DNA of 64,000 nt from Verrucomicrobiaceae bacterium (GTDB taxonomy: Bacteria > Verrucomicrobiota > Verrucomicrobiia > Verrucomicrobiales > Verrucomicrobiaceae). This document shows, in pieces, positions 1 through 8,115 of the stretch (the first letter of the stretch is position 1; each line of letters begins with the position of its first letter). A program made the translations under genes and the position numbers. The stretch lies in assembly GCA_016795485.1 (NCBI GenBank), contig JAEUHM010000033.1, positions 52,550 through 116,549 on the forward strand, in the 5' to 3' direction. The notes under the pieces are model-generated. The model had not been told where the DNA came from and made no database searches. It saw only the letters and a program-made list of their open reading frames with translations.

Positions 1-2
1 CT

Positions 3-377
3 ATGGACGTGGAACTCACAGGTCAGCAACGTCCACGCGATATCGTGATGGTTTTAGTCGACCCAAGTTCATCCCCAGTCGTTTTGAGCACCGCGCATGC
101 CATGACCGGCGAGCCACAGACGAGGAGCATCCGATTTGTCATTGTCGAGAACCTCGCAGCCGTGCGTCGATATTACACGGATGTCATCCAGATGAACGAC
201 CGCATCACTCACATCCTCGTGTTAGGTGCCTTGGCTGCTGAAACAGATGATCGTCTGGTCGAAAGTCTCCATCTCCAGCAGACCGGCACGGTGATCGAGC
301 GTCCAAATGCGACTGCCACGGTCGAGTCAGCCCAAAGCATCCGCACCCGGCTCAAAGAACTCGCGGGAAGGTTCTAG
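3..377 (+). CDS. Unrecognised protein, probably the C-terminal part of a longer gene
   Basis: An open frame of 124 codons begins at the window edge and ends with TAG. An ATG lies at base 3, but the frame may continue upstream of the window, so this start is not reliable. The protein is hydrophilic and alternates short beta-like hydrophobic stretches (around residues 14-20, 43-49 and 69-76) with charged segments, compatible with a small alpha/beta domain. I recognise no family motif. Nothing downstream within 500 bases appears to be co-transcribed. Confidence 0.4.
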   Translation: MDVELTGQQRPRDIVMVLVDPSSSPVVLSTAHAMTGEPQTRSIRFVIVENLAAVRRYYTDVIQMNDRITHILVLGALAAETDDRLVESLHLQQTGTVIERPNATATVESAQSIRTRLKELAGRF

Positions 378-936
378 GCACTCCAACTCACGCCGTCTTG
401 GACCGTTACCGCATTGAGTGCGAGGTCGTGTAGGCAAGAAACAATTGCTCCGCCCGAGCCGAAGCGTCTCCACGGTGCCCCATCTCCGTGAGAGGATCAC
501 TGTATCTTGGGTCTGTGATCCAGGAGTTGTAAGGCTCGTTTCATCACCAGCACGATCCAAGGGATGACGCAGCTCGTGAGCCATCAGATGATCCTCTGTG
601 TGCTTCGTGCCTCTGTGTTGTGGCCCCTAGATGTCCGAGATTTAGAAAACACGGCTTCAATTTATGTCCGGGTGACGCTTACCCAGCGTGGCTGATTTCC
701 TGCGGGCAAGTTTGGCCCTAGCACCGAGCCCCGGTTTGCCATTCTAGGTGAGCCGAGGGCCGAAGGCAGGCAAGAGACAGACCGCACAATGGATGGGCGT
801 AGCCCAAAGGCACCACGGACGGTGCCTGAGTCAACGTCCAGCGGGCATCTTCGGTGAGGATGCCGTTTGTCTAGATTCCAACCATGATCCCCATTTCTCC
901 ATTTCTACATTTACGCCCAACGTTATACTCCACGAA
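378..936. other. Non-coding stretch, nothing recognised
   Basis: About 560 bases between the first gene and the Imm11-like pseudogene. Short open frames on both strands have no start-site support and no protein-like composition. A short inverted repeat around 819-832 (ggcacc/ggtgcc) is the only structure I noticed. There is no convincing terminator or RNA gene. Confidence 0.4.
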
Positions 937-1526
937 TCAAACCACGTACAATGGTTTGAAACTGCAGCCCGACACATTCATTGATATCAATTCATCCCTG
1001 AGTTGCGAGTTACACACTGCAAAAAATGGGAAATCCTGAAGGGCGAAAAATGTTAAGGGTCTACCAATGGAGTTCAGCGCATTCGAGTCCAACACAAGTG
1101 AATACCATCTTTCCACCAAGAGCTTGCCAGAAACCTCCGTCCAAACTATTTCTGACTCTTGCCGGTTGACCAAATCATACATCCGCGTCGGGCACATGAG
1201 CTTGTAGCTTGAGAGCATCGGATCTGCGAGCCCCAAGCCAAGATCTATAAACCTAACAGAGTCACCGCACACATGTTTAGCGATTGACTGTATTTTGCCG
1301 ACACGATGAGCCATGCAAAGTTTGATACCACAATGTCTTCAATGGTCGCATCCTTGTCGACGACCACTTCAATATCGGGATACTCGAGCAAGTGTCCCTC
1401 AGTTGGCTCATAAACGTCAAAACGGCGAAGGTTACCATTGCGCAAACTAAATGTGATACTGAGGGCGTCGTCAGACGGATCGAGAGAGAGTATAAAGAAA
1501 TCGGAACTGTTTTTGAACATATTCAA
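937..1526 (-). pseudogene. Imm11 (DUF1629)-like immunity protein, broken by a frameshift
   Basis: Two overlapping minus-strand frames together read like one protein of about 195 residues. The upstream frame (1526 down to 1245) starts at ATG and holds the N-terminal half, ending after an FAWLIVSAKYSQSLN segment. The downstream frame (readable to 937) continues with VRFIDLGLG, a DLVNRQESE segment and a C-terminal SGCSFKPL. That order resembles the Imm11/DUF1629 immunity family: an 'IVS' helix, a 'vqFIpv' strand, a 'D..n..eSe' segment and a final 'G..F.pl'. The switch near 1262-1275 fits loss of one base or gain of two. No partner toxin is visible. It could be a sequencing error, in which case the gene is intact. 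The family call is from memory of the pattern. Confidence 0.5.
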
Positions 1527-1943
1527 TAGTCAAAGATGTCTGGTGTTTTCTGTTGCATGTTTCTAACAGTTACGAGGGTGTTTGGCCATGGCGAGTTAGA
1601 CCAGACATCCGGCGTTCACGAATCCATCGGATGTGCAAATGCAAGATGAAAGCAGCGAGACTGATCTGTTGTCGCGGGTTGCTCACGGCGGTCGGCACGC
1701 CTTCCCACTTTGGGAGACGGAGAGGATACGCAAAAGAATAGGCTCAATAGAATGCGGGATTTGGAGGCAAGAAGTCAGACGGGTCGATGCGCGGGGATGA
1801 TGTCTTTTGGACTGCGATGACGGCGCTTGGGGGACCAAGCGGCCCTACCTTTTCTTGTTCCGAGCCTCTGGGTGCTTTGTGGCTCTGTGGTGGAGGATGA
1901 TCAAACAGTCAGATTCCAAATGCGAGACGCGAGGGGACGATGC
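1527..1943. other. Non-coding stretch, nothing recognised
   Basis: About 415 bases between the start of the Imm11-like gene and the stop codon of hrpB. Short frames here lack plausible starts and composition. The promoter of the Imm11-like gene should lie just above 1526 on the minus strand, but I cannot pick clear -35/-10 boxes. Confidence 0.35.
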
Positions 1944-4493
1944 TTAGCGCCACTCGTGCTTGGGGTATCTACCTTTCATTTGGTTGCGGATGGCGGGGTA
2001 GCTTTCTTTCCAGAAGCGGCAGAGGTCTGCGGTGGTCTGAATGGGGCGTTGGGCGGGGCTGAGGAGGTGGACTACCACTCGGATGCGGCCTGCGGCCAAG
2101 ACGGGGTTCTGATTGACGTCGTAGAGATGCTGCAACACCACGCTGATGCTGGGGGCTTGCTTATCGTCATAAGTGACCTTGGCAGTGCGATTGTTCTTCA
2201 GTGGGATGCGTTCAGGAGCGTGCTGATCGAGCAAGTCCCGCTGCATGGGGCTGAGCCATTGGTGCAGGGCAGGGAAGACGTCTTTGTCTTTCAACTGCCG
2301 ATAGGCGATGCAGCCCTGACAGATTTGCTCGACCAAAAGACGGCGGTCGTCATCGGTGATGGGTGGGAGTTCCAACTCGGGCATCCAACGGGCTAAACAG
2401 TTGAGCCGGATGATGAATTGGTCGGCGCGCTCGCCCCAGCCTTCCAGTTTGAGGCGGCCAGCCATCACTTCGTCTGCGAGTAGAGATGCAGCGTCGTTCT
2501 CATTCGGTTCACCGCGCTCTTTTGCTATGAGAATGAGATCGCGGAAGCGGGTGATCTCTTGGTTGATCACGCGTTTCTGCTGAGAGTCGTATGCGGCGCG
2601 TTTCTCGGTCACAAAGTCGTCTGTATAGAGCTCTCGCAGCCATTCTTCCTCAATGCGGGTGACATTGTTGAGCTGCACCTGGAGGGCCTTGCCCTGTATC
2701 TCAATGGCTTCCGCTGCTACGAGCATACGCGGGGCTTTGATATGGGGATCTTTGAGATGCCCGCGATTGCCGCCGGTGAGGTTGTAGACGCGTGATCCAG
2801 GTGTTGTTTCTGCGCCTACGTGATCGCTGAAGGCAGCGAGGAGTGTCTTTGCCAAAGCGGTGACATCTGCTTCTTCACGCTGATTCTGCAAGCCGATGCG
2901 GCGTGCGAGGCGGAGGAACTGATCTGCTGCACGCGCGGCTTCTCTAGCAGCCATGGCGTGTATGCCGAGTGGACGGCATGGGCCTGGATCGAAGCGCAGT
3001 TCATTGGCTCGGTAGAAAGCGCGCAGTTGCGCCTGAAACTCGCTGATGTCGTCTTTCTCCCAGAAGTCTTCATTGCCACGATTCGACGTTTTGAGTGTCG
3101 CTGTGAGGATATCCCGCCCTTGAGCGATCGCCGCGCACACGGCTGCATCCTCCAAGCATCCAAGTTCTGCAGCGGCTAACAACATTCTAGCGAACCGTGG
3201 CTCTAAAGGGAACGCTGCCATGCGTGCACCGAGCGGGGTGATCTCTTGCTGGTGATTGATGGCTCCAAGGTCATGAAGCAGACGCTCGGCACGGTCGAGT
3301 GATGGCTTGGGCGGCGGCTCGAACCATCCGATCTCAAGTTTGGCACGACTGGCAGCCACTCGGGTGGCCAGCACGGTCTCACTCAACTCTAAGCGGTGAA
3401 TCTCTGGTAGATCAGATTCCGGGCGATGCAAGTGCTCACGCTCAGGCCAAAGGCGGACGGCTATGCCTGGGCCTAAACGGCCTGCACGTCCTGCCCGCTG
3501 CTCGGCAGAGGCACGGGAGATGCGTTGGACGGTGAGGGTATTGATACCACGGCGTGCGTCATACGCGGCTACACGGGAAAGACCCGCGTCCACGACGGCG
3601 CGCACGCCTTCAATGGTGAGTGAGGTCTCTGCTACGTTGGTGCTGACGATGATACGGCGCTGCTGGCTGGGCATGACAGCTGCATCTTGTTGTTCGGGAG
3701 GGAGTTCGCCGTAAAGGGGCAAGATTTGAATGCCACGAGCAAAACTGCGACCCGAGAGGGCGGCTATTGTCTTGCGAATCTCATGTCCACCCGGCATGAA
3801 GACGAGGATGTCGCCATCAAAGCCTGGTTGCTTGAGTAGGTCTTCACAAGCGCGCGCGGCTTGGTCCCAAACGGGCTCGATTTCACCAGTCTTTGAACGT
3901 CCTGGTGCCTGGTAGCGTACTTCTACAGGGAAGGTGCGTCCCTGAGACTCGAACAGCTGGGAAGGGGAGAGGAAGTCGACGAGCGGCCCGGGAACGAGAG
4001 TCGCGGACATGACAATGATCTTCAAATCAGGGCGTCGTGTCTTTTGCAAAGCATGTGCCCAGGCGAGGCAGAGATCGCCGTCGATGTGGCGCTCATGAAA
4101 CTCGTCAATGATGAGGCAGCCGGCCTTCTTCAAGTCTGGATCGTCCATGAGCAGCCGAAGGAAGACGCCCTCAGTGACATACATGAGGCGGGTCTCTTTG
4201 GAGGAGACATTGTCAAAGCGGACTTGATAGCCGACTTCACCGCCGAGCTTCCCACCGCGCTCATGGGCGACACGCTGACCGAGCATGCGTGCGGCGATGC
4301 GTCTTGGCTGGAGCACGTAGACGCGCTGTTCAGGGCCAAGGATGCCGGAATCCAACACGAACTTGGGGACCTGGGTGGACTTTCCTGAACCAGTGGGTGC
4401 TTTGATCAGAAGATTGCGGCAGCCAGGATCCCGCAGCGCCTCGATGAGCGCGGGACGGAGTTCATGGATAGGAAGCTGATCGGAACGTGACAC
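1944..4493 (-). CDS. hrpB: ATP-dependent RNA helicase HrpB
   Basis: A DEAH/RHA-family helicase of about 849 residues when started at the GTG at 4493. Walker A GSGKST is at about residues 35-40, the DEFH box typical of HrpB (HrpA has DEAH) at about 130-133, SAT at about 163-165, and a QRAGRAGR motif VI follows in the second RecA domain. The C-terminus carries the HrpB_C signature (RPIQTT...FW...GRYPKHEW), which settles HrpB over HrpA. The open frame runs upstream to 4988, but that part is arginine/histidine-rich, overlaps the divergent gene at 4641 and precedes the helicase fold, so the GTG at 4493 fits family length best. No clear Shine-Dalgarno is present. Its biological role is poorly defined in bacteria. 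Confidence 0.9.
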   Translation of the reverse strand: MSRSDQLPIHELRPALIEALRDPGCRNLLIKAPTGSGKSTQVPKFVLDSGILGPEQRVYVLQPRRIAARMLGQRVAHERGGKLGGEVGYQVRFDNVSSKETRLMYVTEGVFLRLLMDDPDLKKAGCLIIDEFHERHIDGDLCLAWAHALQKTRRPDLKIIVMSATLVPGPLVDFLSPSQLFESQGRTFPVEVRYQAPGRSKTGEIEPVWDQAARACEDLLKQPGFDGDILVFMPGGHEIRKTIAALSGRSFARGIQILPLYGELPPEQQDAAVMPSQQRRIIVSTNVAETSLTIEGVRAVVDAGLSRVAAYDARRGINTLTVQRISRASAEQRAGRAGRLGPGIAVRLWPEREHLHRPESDLPEIHRLELSETVLATRVAASRAKLEIGWFEPPPKPSLDRAERLLHDLGAINHQQEITPLGARMAAFPLEPRFARMLLAAAELGCLEDAAVCAAIAQGRDILTATLKTSNRGNEDFWEKDDISEFQAQLRAFYRANELRFDPGPCRPLGIHAMAAREAARAADQFLRLARRIGLQNQREEADVTALAKTLLAAFSDHVGAETTPGSRVYNLTGGNRGHLKDPHIKAPRMLVAAEAIEIQGKALQVQLNNVTRIEEEWLRELYTDDFVTEKRAAYDSQQKRVINQEITRFRDLILIAKERGEPNENDAASLLADEVMAGRLKLEGWGERADQFIIRLNCLARWMPELELPPITDDDRRLLVEQICQGCIAYRQLKDKDVFPALHQWLSPMQRDLLDQHAPERIPLKNNRTAKVTYDDKQAPSISVVLQHLYDVNQNPVLAAGRIRVVVHLLSPAQRPIQTTADLCRFWKESYPAIRNQMKGRYPKHEWR

Positions 4494-4640
4494 CTGTGCA
4501 GTTAGCGGAAGCACCCTGGCCGCGCATCTTGAAAGTGAATGATGGACGATGGAAAGAAGTGGCTGAATCCTGGGAGGGCCTGGGCGCAAGATGCAGTTGT
4601 GTAGAGGCGGGTCCTTGGCACTGGTGCGATTCGTTTTGCC

Positions 4641-6242
4641 ATGGCCAAGCCTTCTCGTTCTACCTCCACTGCACCTTCCACAACGGGCACCGCTGCACCG
4701 CCCGTGAATCCCGAATCGGTGCGTCGACACCAGTGGTTGCTGGGGGCGATCTGTTTCCTGGCTGGTGCGGCGATCATGGTGATCGAGATTGCTGCAAATC
4801 GTTTGTTGTCTCCGTTGTTTGGCAACAGCGTCTACACGTGGACGTCGTTGATTGGAGTGATCTTGATCAGTTTCAGTGTGGGCGGCTACCTGGGCGGATG
4901 GCTGACCGACAAGCGAGCTGACTTTGCGTTGCTTGGTTGGCTCTTGGCAGGTGCTGCGGTGATGACGTTCTTTATTCCTGCGATTCATGCGGTGGTGGCT
5001 CCAGGAAGAACCGATGCGGGTTTGATCGCTGGGCCGCTGATTGTCTCGGTGCTGGTGTTTGCCATACCGGGCGTGCTGCTGGGGGCCATCTCACCGGCTT
5101 CAGTAAGGCTTTACAGCTCTTTGCAAAAAGACGCGCATGTGGGATTCGCAGCTGGCACCATCAGCATGTTGGGATCGCTCGGAAGTTTTGTGGGCACTTT
5201 TTTGACCGGCTTCTTTCTGTTGGGCACGTTTGGAGTGAAGGCTATTTTTCTTGGCTCTGGTGCTGTGTTGCTTGTGTTGGCGGGTTTGGCATTCCTTGCC
5301 GCAAGGCAACCAGTGGTGACGCAACTTCCCGTGTGGATCAGTGCACTCATCGCAGGAGCACTGGGAGGCACCGCCGATCTTCATTCCAAGCCCATCGAGG
5401 GAATGAAGACGTTGTTTGAGCATGATTCGTTCTACCATCGGGTGCTGGTGCAAGAGGTCGGTGAAGGTTCTTTTGCACGTCGATATTTGAATCTAGACTC
5501 GACCCAAGAAGGCGGGATGGAGGTTCAATCCGGAGAAGTCTTCATGGCGTATCAAGAATACTGGCGCGTGCCTCAACTGAAGGAAGACTTCAAATTGGAC
5601 CGGGCTTTGTTTTTGGGTGCAGGAGCGTTTGGCATGCCTGAGGCGGTGTCGCGTGAGTGGCCGCGATCCGAGGTGGATGTGGTGGAGATCGATCCAGTGG
5701 TGATCGAGGCGGGAAGACAGTTCTTCAAACTCAATGAGCATCCGCGAGTGCATGCTTATGCGGACGATGCGAGGCGTTTTCTACGTCAGGCGGGTGAGAA
5801 GCGCTACGACATGATCTTCGGTGATGCCTACAACGGCGTGCAAGCGATCCCCGTGCATCTGGCGTCTCAGGAGTTCTTCCAACTGGTAAAGGATCGGCTG
5901 ACGCCGCATGGCATTTTTGTGATGAATGCGATTACGGCATTGGAAGGCAGCAAGTCGGAGTTGCTCGCGGGAATGCTGGCCACGCTCAAGAGCGTCTTCC
6001 CACACGTGGAGGTCTGTGCCGTCGGCGGTGGCGCTCGAATGGCGCAGAACGTGATCTTGATAGCGAGCCAGGATGACTGGGAGCCGGTGCTAACTCGCCA
6101 AGATTATGTTCCTGGAAGTCCATCTTATCGACTAACACGGGCTTACGTGCCGGCGTTGCGACTGCCGAAGAATGGAGTGGTATTCACGGATGACTTCAAT
6201 CCTGTGGATGCCATTATTGCCCGAGGTCTGCGGGACGACTGA
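4641..6242 (+). CDS. Membrane protein fused to a spermidine-synthase-like domain
   Basis: A 533-residue protein. The Ser/Thr/Pro-rich N-terminal 25 residues are followed by six or so membrane segments (about residues 32-50, 60-80, 92-112, 125-150, 170-190 and 195-220). A soluble Rossmann methyltransferase-like half follows, with LFLGAGAFGMPEAVSR at about 325-340, VVEIDPVVIEAGRQFF, and DAYNG...IPVHLAS. This is the architecture of the widespread fused transporter/spermidine-synthase family. In that family the polyamine substrate is usually unproven, so aminopropyl transfer should not be assumed. It is divergent from hrpB, and its 3' end overlaps the convergent fabF gene by 29 bases. Confidence 0.8.
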   Translation: MAKPSRSTSTAPSTTGTAAPPVNPESVRRHQWLLGAICFLAGAAIMVIEIAANRLLSPLFGNSVYTWTSLIGVILISFSVGGYLGGWLTDKRADFALLGWLLAGAAVMTFFIPAIHAVVAPGRTDAGLIAGPLIVSVLVFAIPGVLLGAISPASVRLYSSLQKDAHVGFAAGTISMLGSLGSFVGTFLTGFFLLGTFGVKAIFLGSGAVLLVLAGLAFLAARQPVVTQLPVWISALIAGALGGTADLHSKPIEGMKTLFEHDSFYHRVLVQEVGEGSFARRYLNLDSTQEGGMEVQSGEVFMAYQEYWRVPQLKEDFKLDRALFLGAGAFGMPEAVSREWPRSEVDVVEIDPVVIEAGRQFFKLNEHPRVHAYADDARRFLRQAGEKRYDMIFGDAYNGVQAIPVHLASQEFFQLVKDRLTPHGIFVMNAITALEGSKSELLAGMLATLKSVFPHVEVCAVGGGARMAQNVILIASQDDWEPVLTRQDYVPGSPSYRLTRAYVPALRLPKNGVVFTDDFNPVDAIIARGLRDD

Positions 6243-7473
6243 TCACCAAAGCGGTGTCAATGCCACCGAAGCCGAGCGCAAGGCTAAGGATGTGGCGAAT
6301 CTCATGGTGTCGGCCCTTAAGCGGCACAAGGTCCGAATCAAGTGCAGCGGGATCAGGGTCATCTAAGGCCAAAGTCGGTGGGACCCAGTTGTTTTGCATG
6401 GCGAGCACGCAGTTGACGGCCTCTACAGACCCGGCGGCTCCGAGCGTGTGACCGGTAAAGGGTTTGGTGCCAGAGATGGGAACCTTGCTGGCACGGGGAC
6501 CAAGGAGTCGACGAATCTGAGTCAGCTCGTTGATGTCATTGGCGGGTGTGCCGGAAGCGTGAGGGCTGACGTAGTCGATATCAGCGGGCTGAATGCCTGC
6601 ATCGCTGAGCGCTAGGCGCATAGCCCTCAGCATGGCCTCACCTGATGGCTCGGGTGAAGCCATATGCCATGCTTCATTGGTAATGGCATAGCCGGTGATC
6701 TCGGCGAGAACCGTGGCACCGCGCGCGAGTGCGTGACTGAGTTCCTCGATCACCAGAATGGCGGAGCCCTCACCCATGACGAAGCCATTTCGCTCTTTGT
6801 GGAGCGGGCGATAGGCCAACTGTGGCTCATTTCCATCGTAGCTGGACATGGCACCTAGGTTGTCGAACGCCTTGAAGATCAAAGGGGAAATCGGAGCTTC
6901 GGCTGCTCCGGCGAGCATGACATCTGCTTCACCGCGCTGAATGGTGCGCAAGGCATCTCCAATGGCGCTATTGCCTGCAGCGCATGAGTTCGTATTGGTA
7001 TAACTGGGACCCTGAAGGCCGAACTCCATACAAATATGGCCCTGTGCGGTGGCAGGATATCCCATGACACCGAGACTCGGCGATACTGCGTCTGGTCCAG
7101 ACGTGAGGAACCTGCTGAGTTGCTGCTCACCCACGCCGAAGCCGCCTACGGCTGTGCCGATACTGACTCCGACACGTTGCTGCGGTTCATTGAAAGTGAG
7201 ACCAGCGTTTTCCAGTGCCAAACGTGCAGCTACTACCGCGAACTGGCAGTAGCGCTCCATGCGCTTGAGCTTATGAGGGGGCAGCCAAGTAGCGGCATCC
7301 CAATCTTCGATCCAAGCAGCATGCTTAGCGGCGGTGTGACTCGTATCGAAAAGCGTGAGCCGTCGTGCTGGGCTCAAACCCAACATCAGGCCCTTCCAGT
7401 GGGCATCTAGGCCGATCCCTAGTGGGCTCACGATGCCCATTCCAGTGATGACCGCGCGCCGTTTACCGGTCAT
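6214..7473 (-). CDS. fabF: Beta-ketoacyl-ACP synthase II (KAS II-like)
   Basis: A 419-residue condensing enzyme that elongates acyl-ACP with malonyl-ACP. The thiolase-fold triad is present: Cys in NTNSCAAGN (about residue 170), His in VSPHASGTPANDINE (about 310) and His in KPFTGHTLGAAG (about 345). The start MTGKRRAVITGMG at 7473 is chosen because the conserved N-terminal strand begins there; the extra upstream residues are Ser-rich and fall inside gtrA. The ATG is one base after the stop of the upstream GtrA-family gene, so the two are translationally coupled. Because the partner is a membrane flippase-type protein, this may be a dedicated synthase for a special lipid or polyene rather than the main fabF. 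Confidence 0.88.
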   Translation of the reverse strand: MTGKRRAVITGMGIVSPLGIGLDAHWKGLMLGLSPARRLTLFDTSHTAAKHAAWIEDWDAATWLPPHKLKRMERYCQFAVVAARLALENAGLTFNEPQQRVGVSIGTAVGGFGVGEQQLSRFLTSGPDAVSPSLGVMGYPATAQGHICMEFGLQGPSYTNTNSCAAGNSAIGDALRTIQRGEADVMLAGAAEAPISPLIFKAFDNLGAMSSYDGNEPQLAYRPLHKERNGFVMGEGSAILVIEELSHALARGATVLAEITGYAITNEAWHMASPEPSGEAMLRAMRLALSDAGIQPADIDYVSPHASGTPANDINELTQIRRLLGPRASKVPISGTKPFTGHTLGAAGSVEAVNCVLAMQNNWVPPTLALDDPDPAALDSDLVPLKGRHHEIRHILSLALGFGGIDTALVISRPADLGQ

Positions 7474-7474
7474 G

Positions 7475-7930
7475 TCAGTGCTTGAAGATGAAGAACTTGC
7501 GGCAGATGAAATTGATGAGGGCGTTGGGCACCACAAAACCCACCATGGCCGTCATGATATCCCAGTTGAGGTATCGAATCAAAGCGGCCTGCCCCAGTGC
7601 GCCTGCAAAGGCTCCTGGAGTGTTCACCAGCGTGAAGAGAAAAAACTCTTTCACGGGTGAGTGACGCCCAGAAGTGAACACCCAACGAGTATTGAGGAAG
7701 TAAACCAGTGCATTGGTGACAAGAAAGACCAGGAACGTGGGAAAGAGACTGGCAACCGCCTTATCCCAAGCATCCATGGCTGGATCCATTAAGTGCGGCC
7801 AAAACTGTGAGATGAGCAATCTGAACAGAATGACGTGCGTGACCAAGGCGCTGACGCCGCAGATGCCGTATTTGATGAATTGAATGAATGGATGGGTGTC
7901 CTTTGCGAGGAGCTTTTGAACGAGGGTCAT
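7475..7930 (-). CDS. GtrA family membrane protein
   Basis: A small integral membrane protein (about 151 residues) with four predicted membrane segments: ICGVSALVTHVILFRLLI, the FPTFLVFLVTNALVYFLN stretch, a third in FFLFTLVNTPGAFAGALG and a last one near MVGFVVPNALINFICRKFF. The spacing and the 'N..wvF' motif after the second segment match GtrA/DPMS-type proteins, which help move polyprenyl-linked sugars across the membrane. I chose the ATG at 7930; a GTG at 7963 in frame would add 11 residues. It is followed at one base by fabF. Confidence 0.75.
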   Translation of the reverse strand: MTLVQKLLAKDTHPFIQFIKYGICGVSALVTHVILFRLLISQFWPHLMDPAMDAWDKAVASLFPTFLVFLVTNALVYFLNTRWVFTSGRHSPVKEFFLFTLVNTPGAFAGALGQAALIRYLNWDIMTAMVGFVVPNALINFICRKFFIFKH

Positions 7931-8115
7931 GAACTGCGGGAAATGAACACCGACACGACTCACACCACAAGCGCGAGGTTTAATTGGGTAATGAGGGACG
8001 GGGGACTAGCAGTCCGGCACGCAAGTGAGTGATTCGTCATGATCTAATGCCTGGATGGATTGGTAGCTTGCTGATGACGCCACGGGACGGTAGTCTTTTG
8101 GGCAAATAATCGATT

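Noticed and set aside
748..984. Plus-strand frame of 78 codons
   Set aside because: Composition is not protein-like, and it overlaps the end of the Imm11-like gene.
1827..2396. Plus-strand frame of 189 codons
   Set aside because: Antisense of the hrpB C-terminal domain, which carries a clear family signature.
4494..4988. N-terminal extension of HrpB up to 4988
   Set aside because: Low-complexity Arg/His-rich translation overlapping the divergent membrane protein gene; family length fits the GTG start at 4493.
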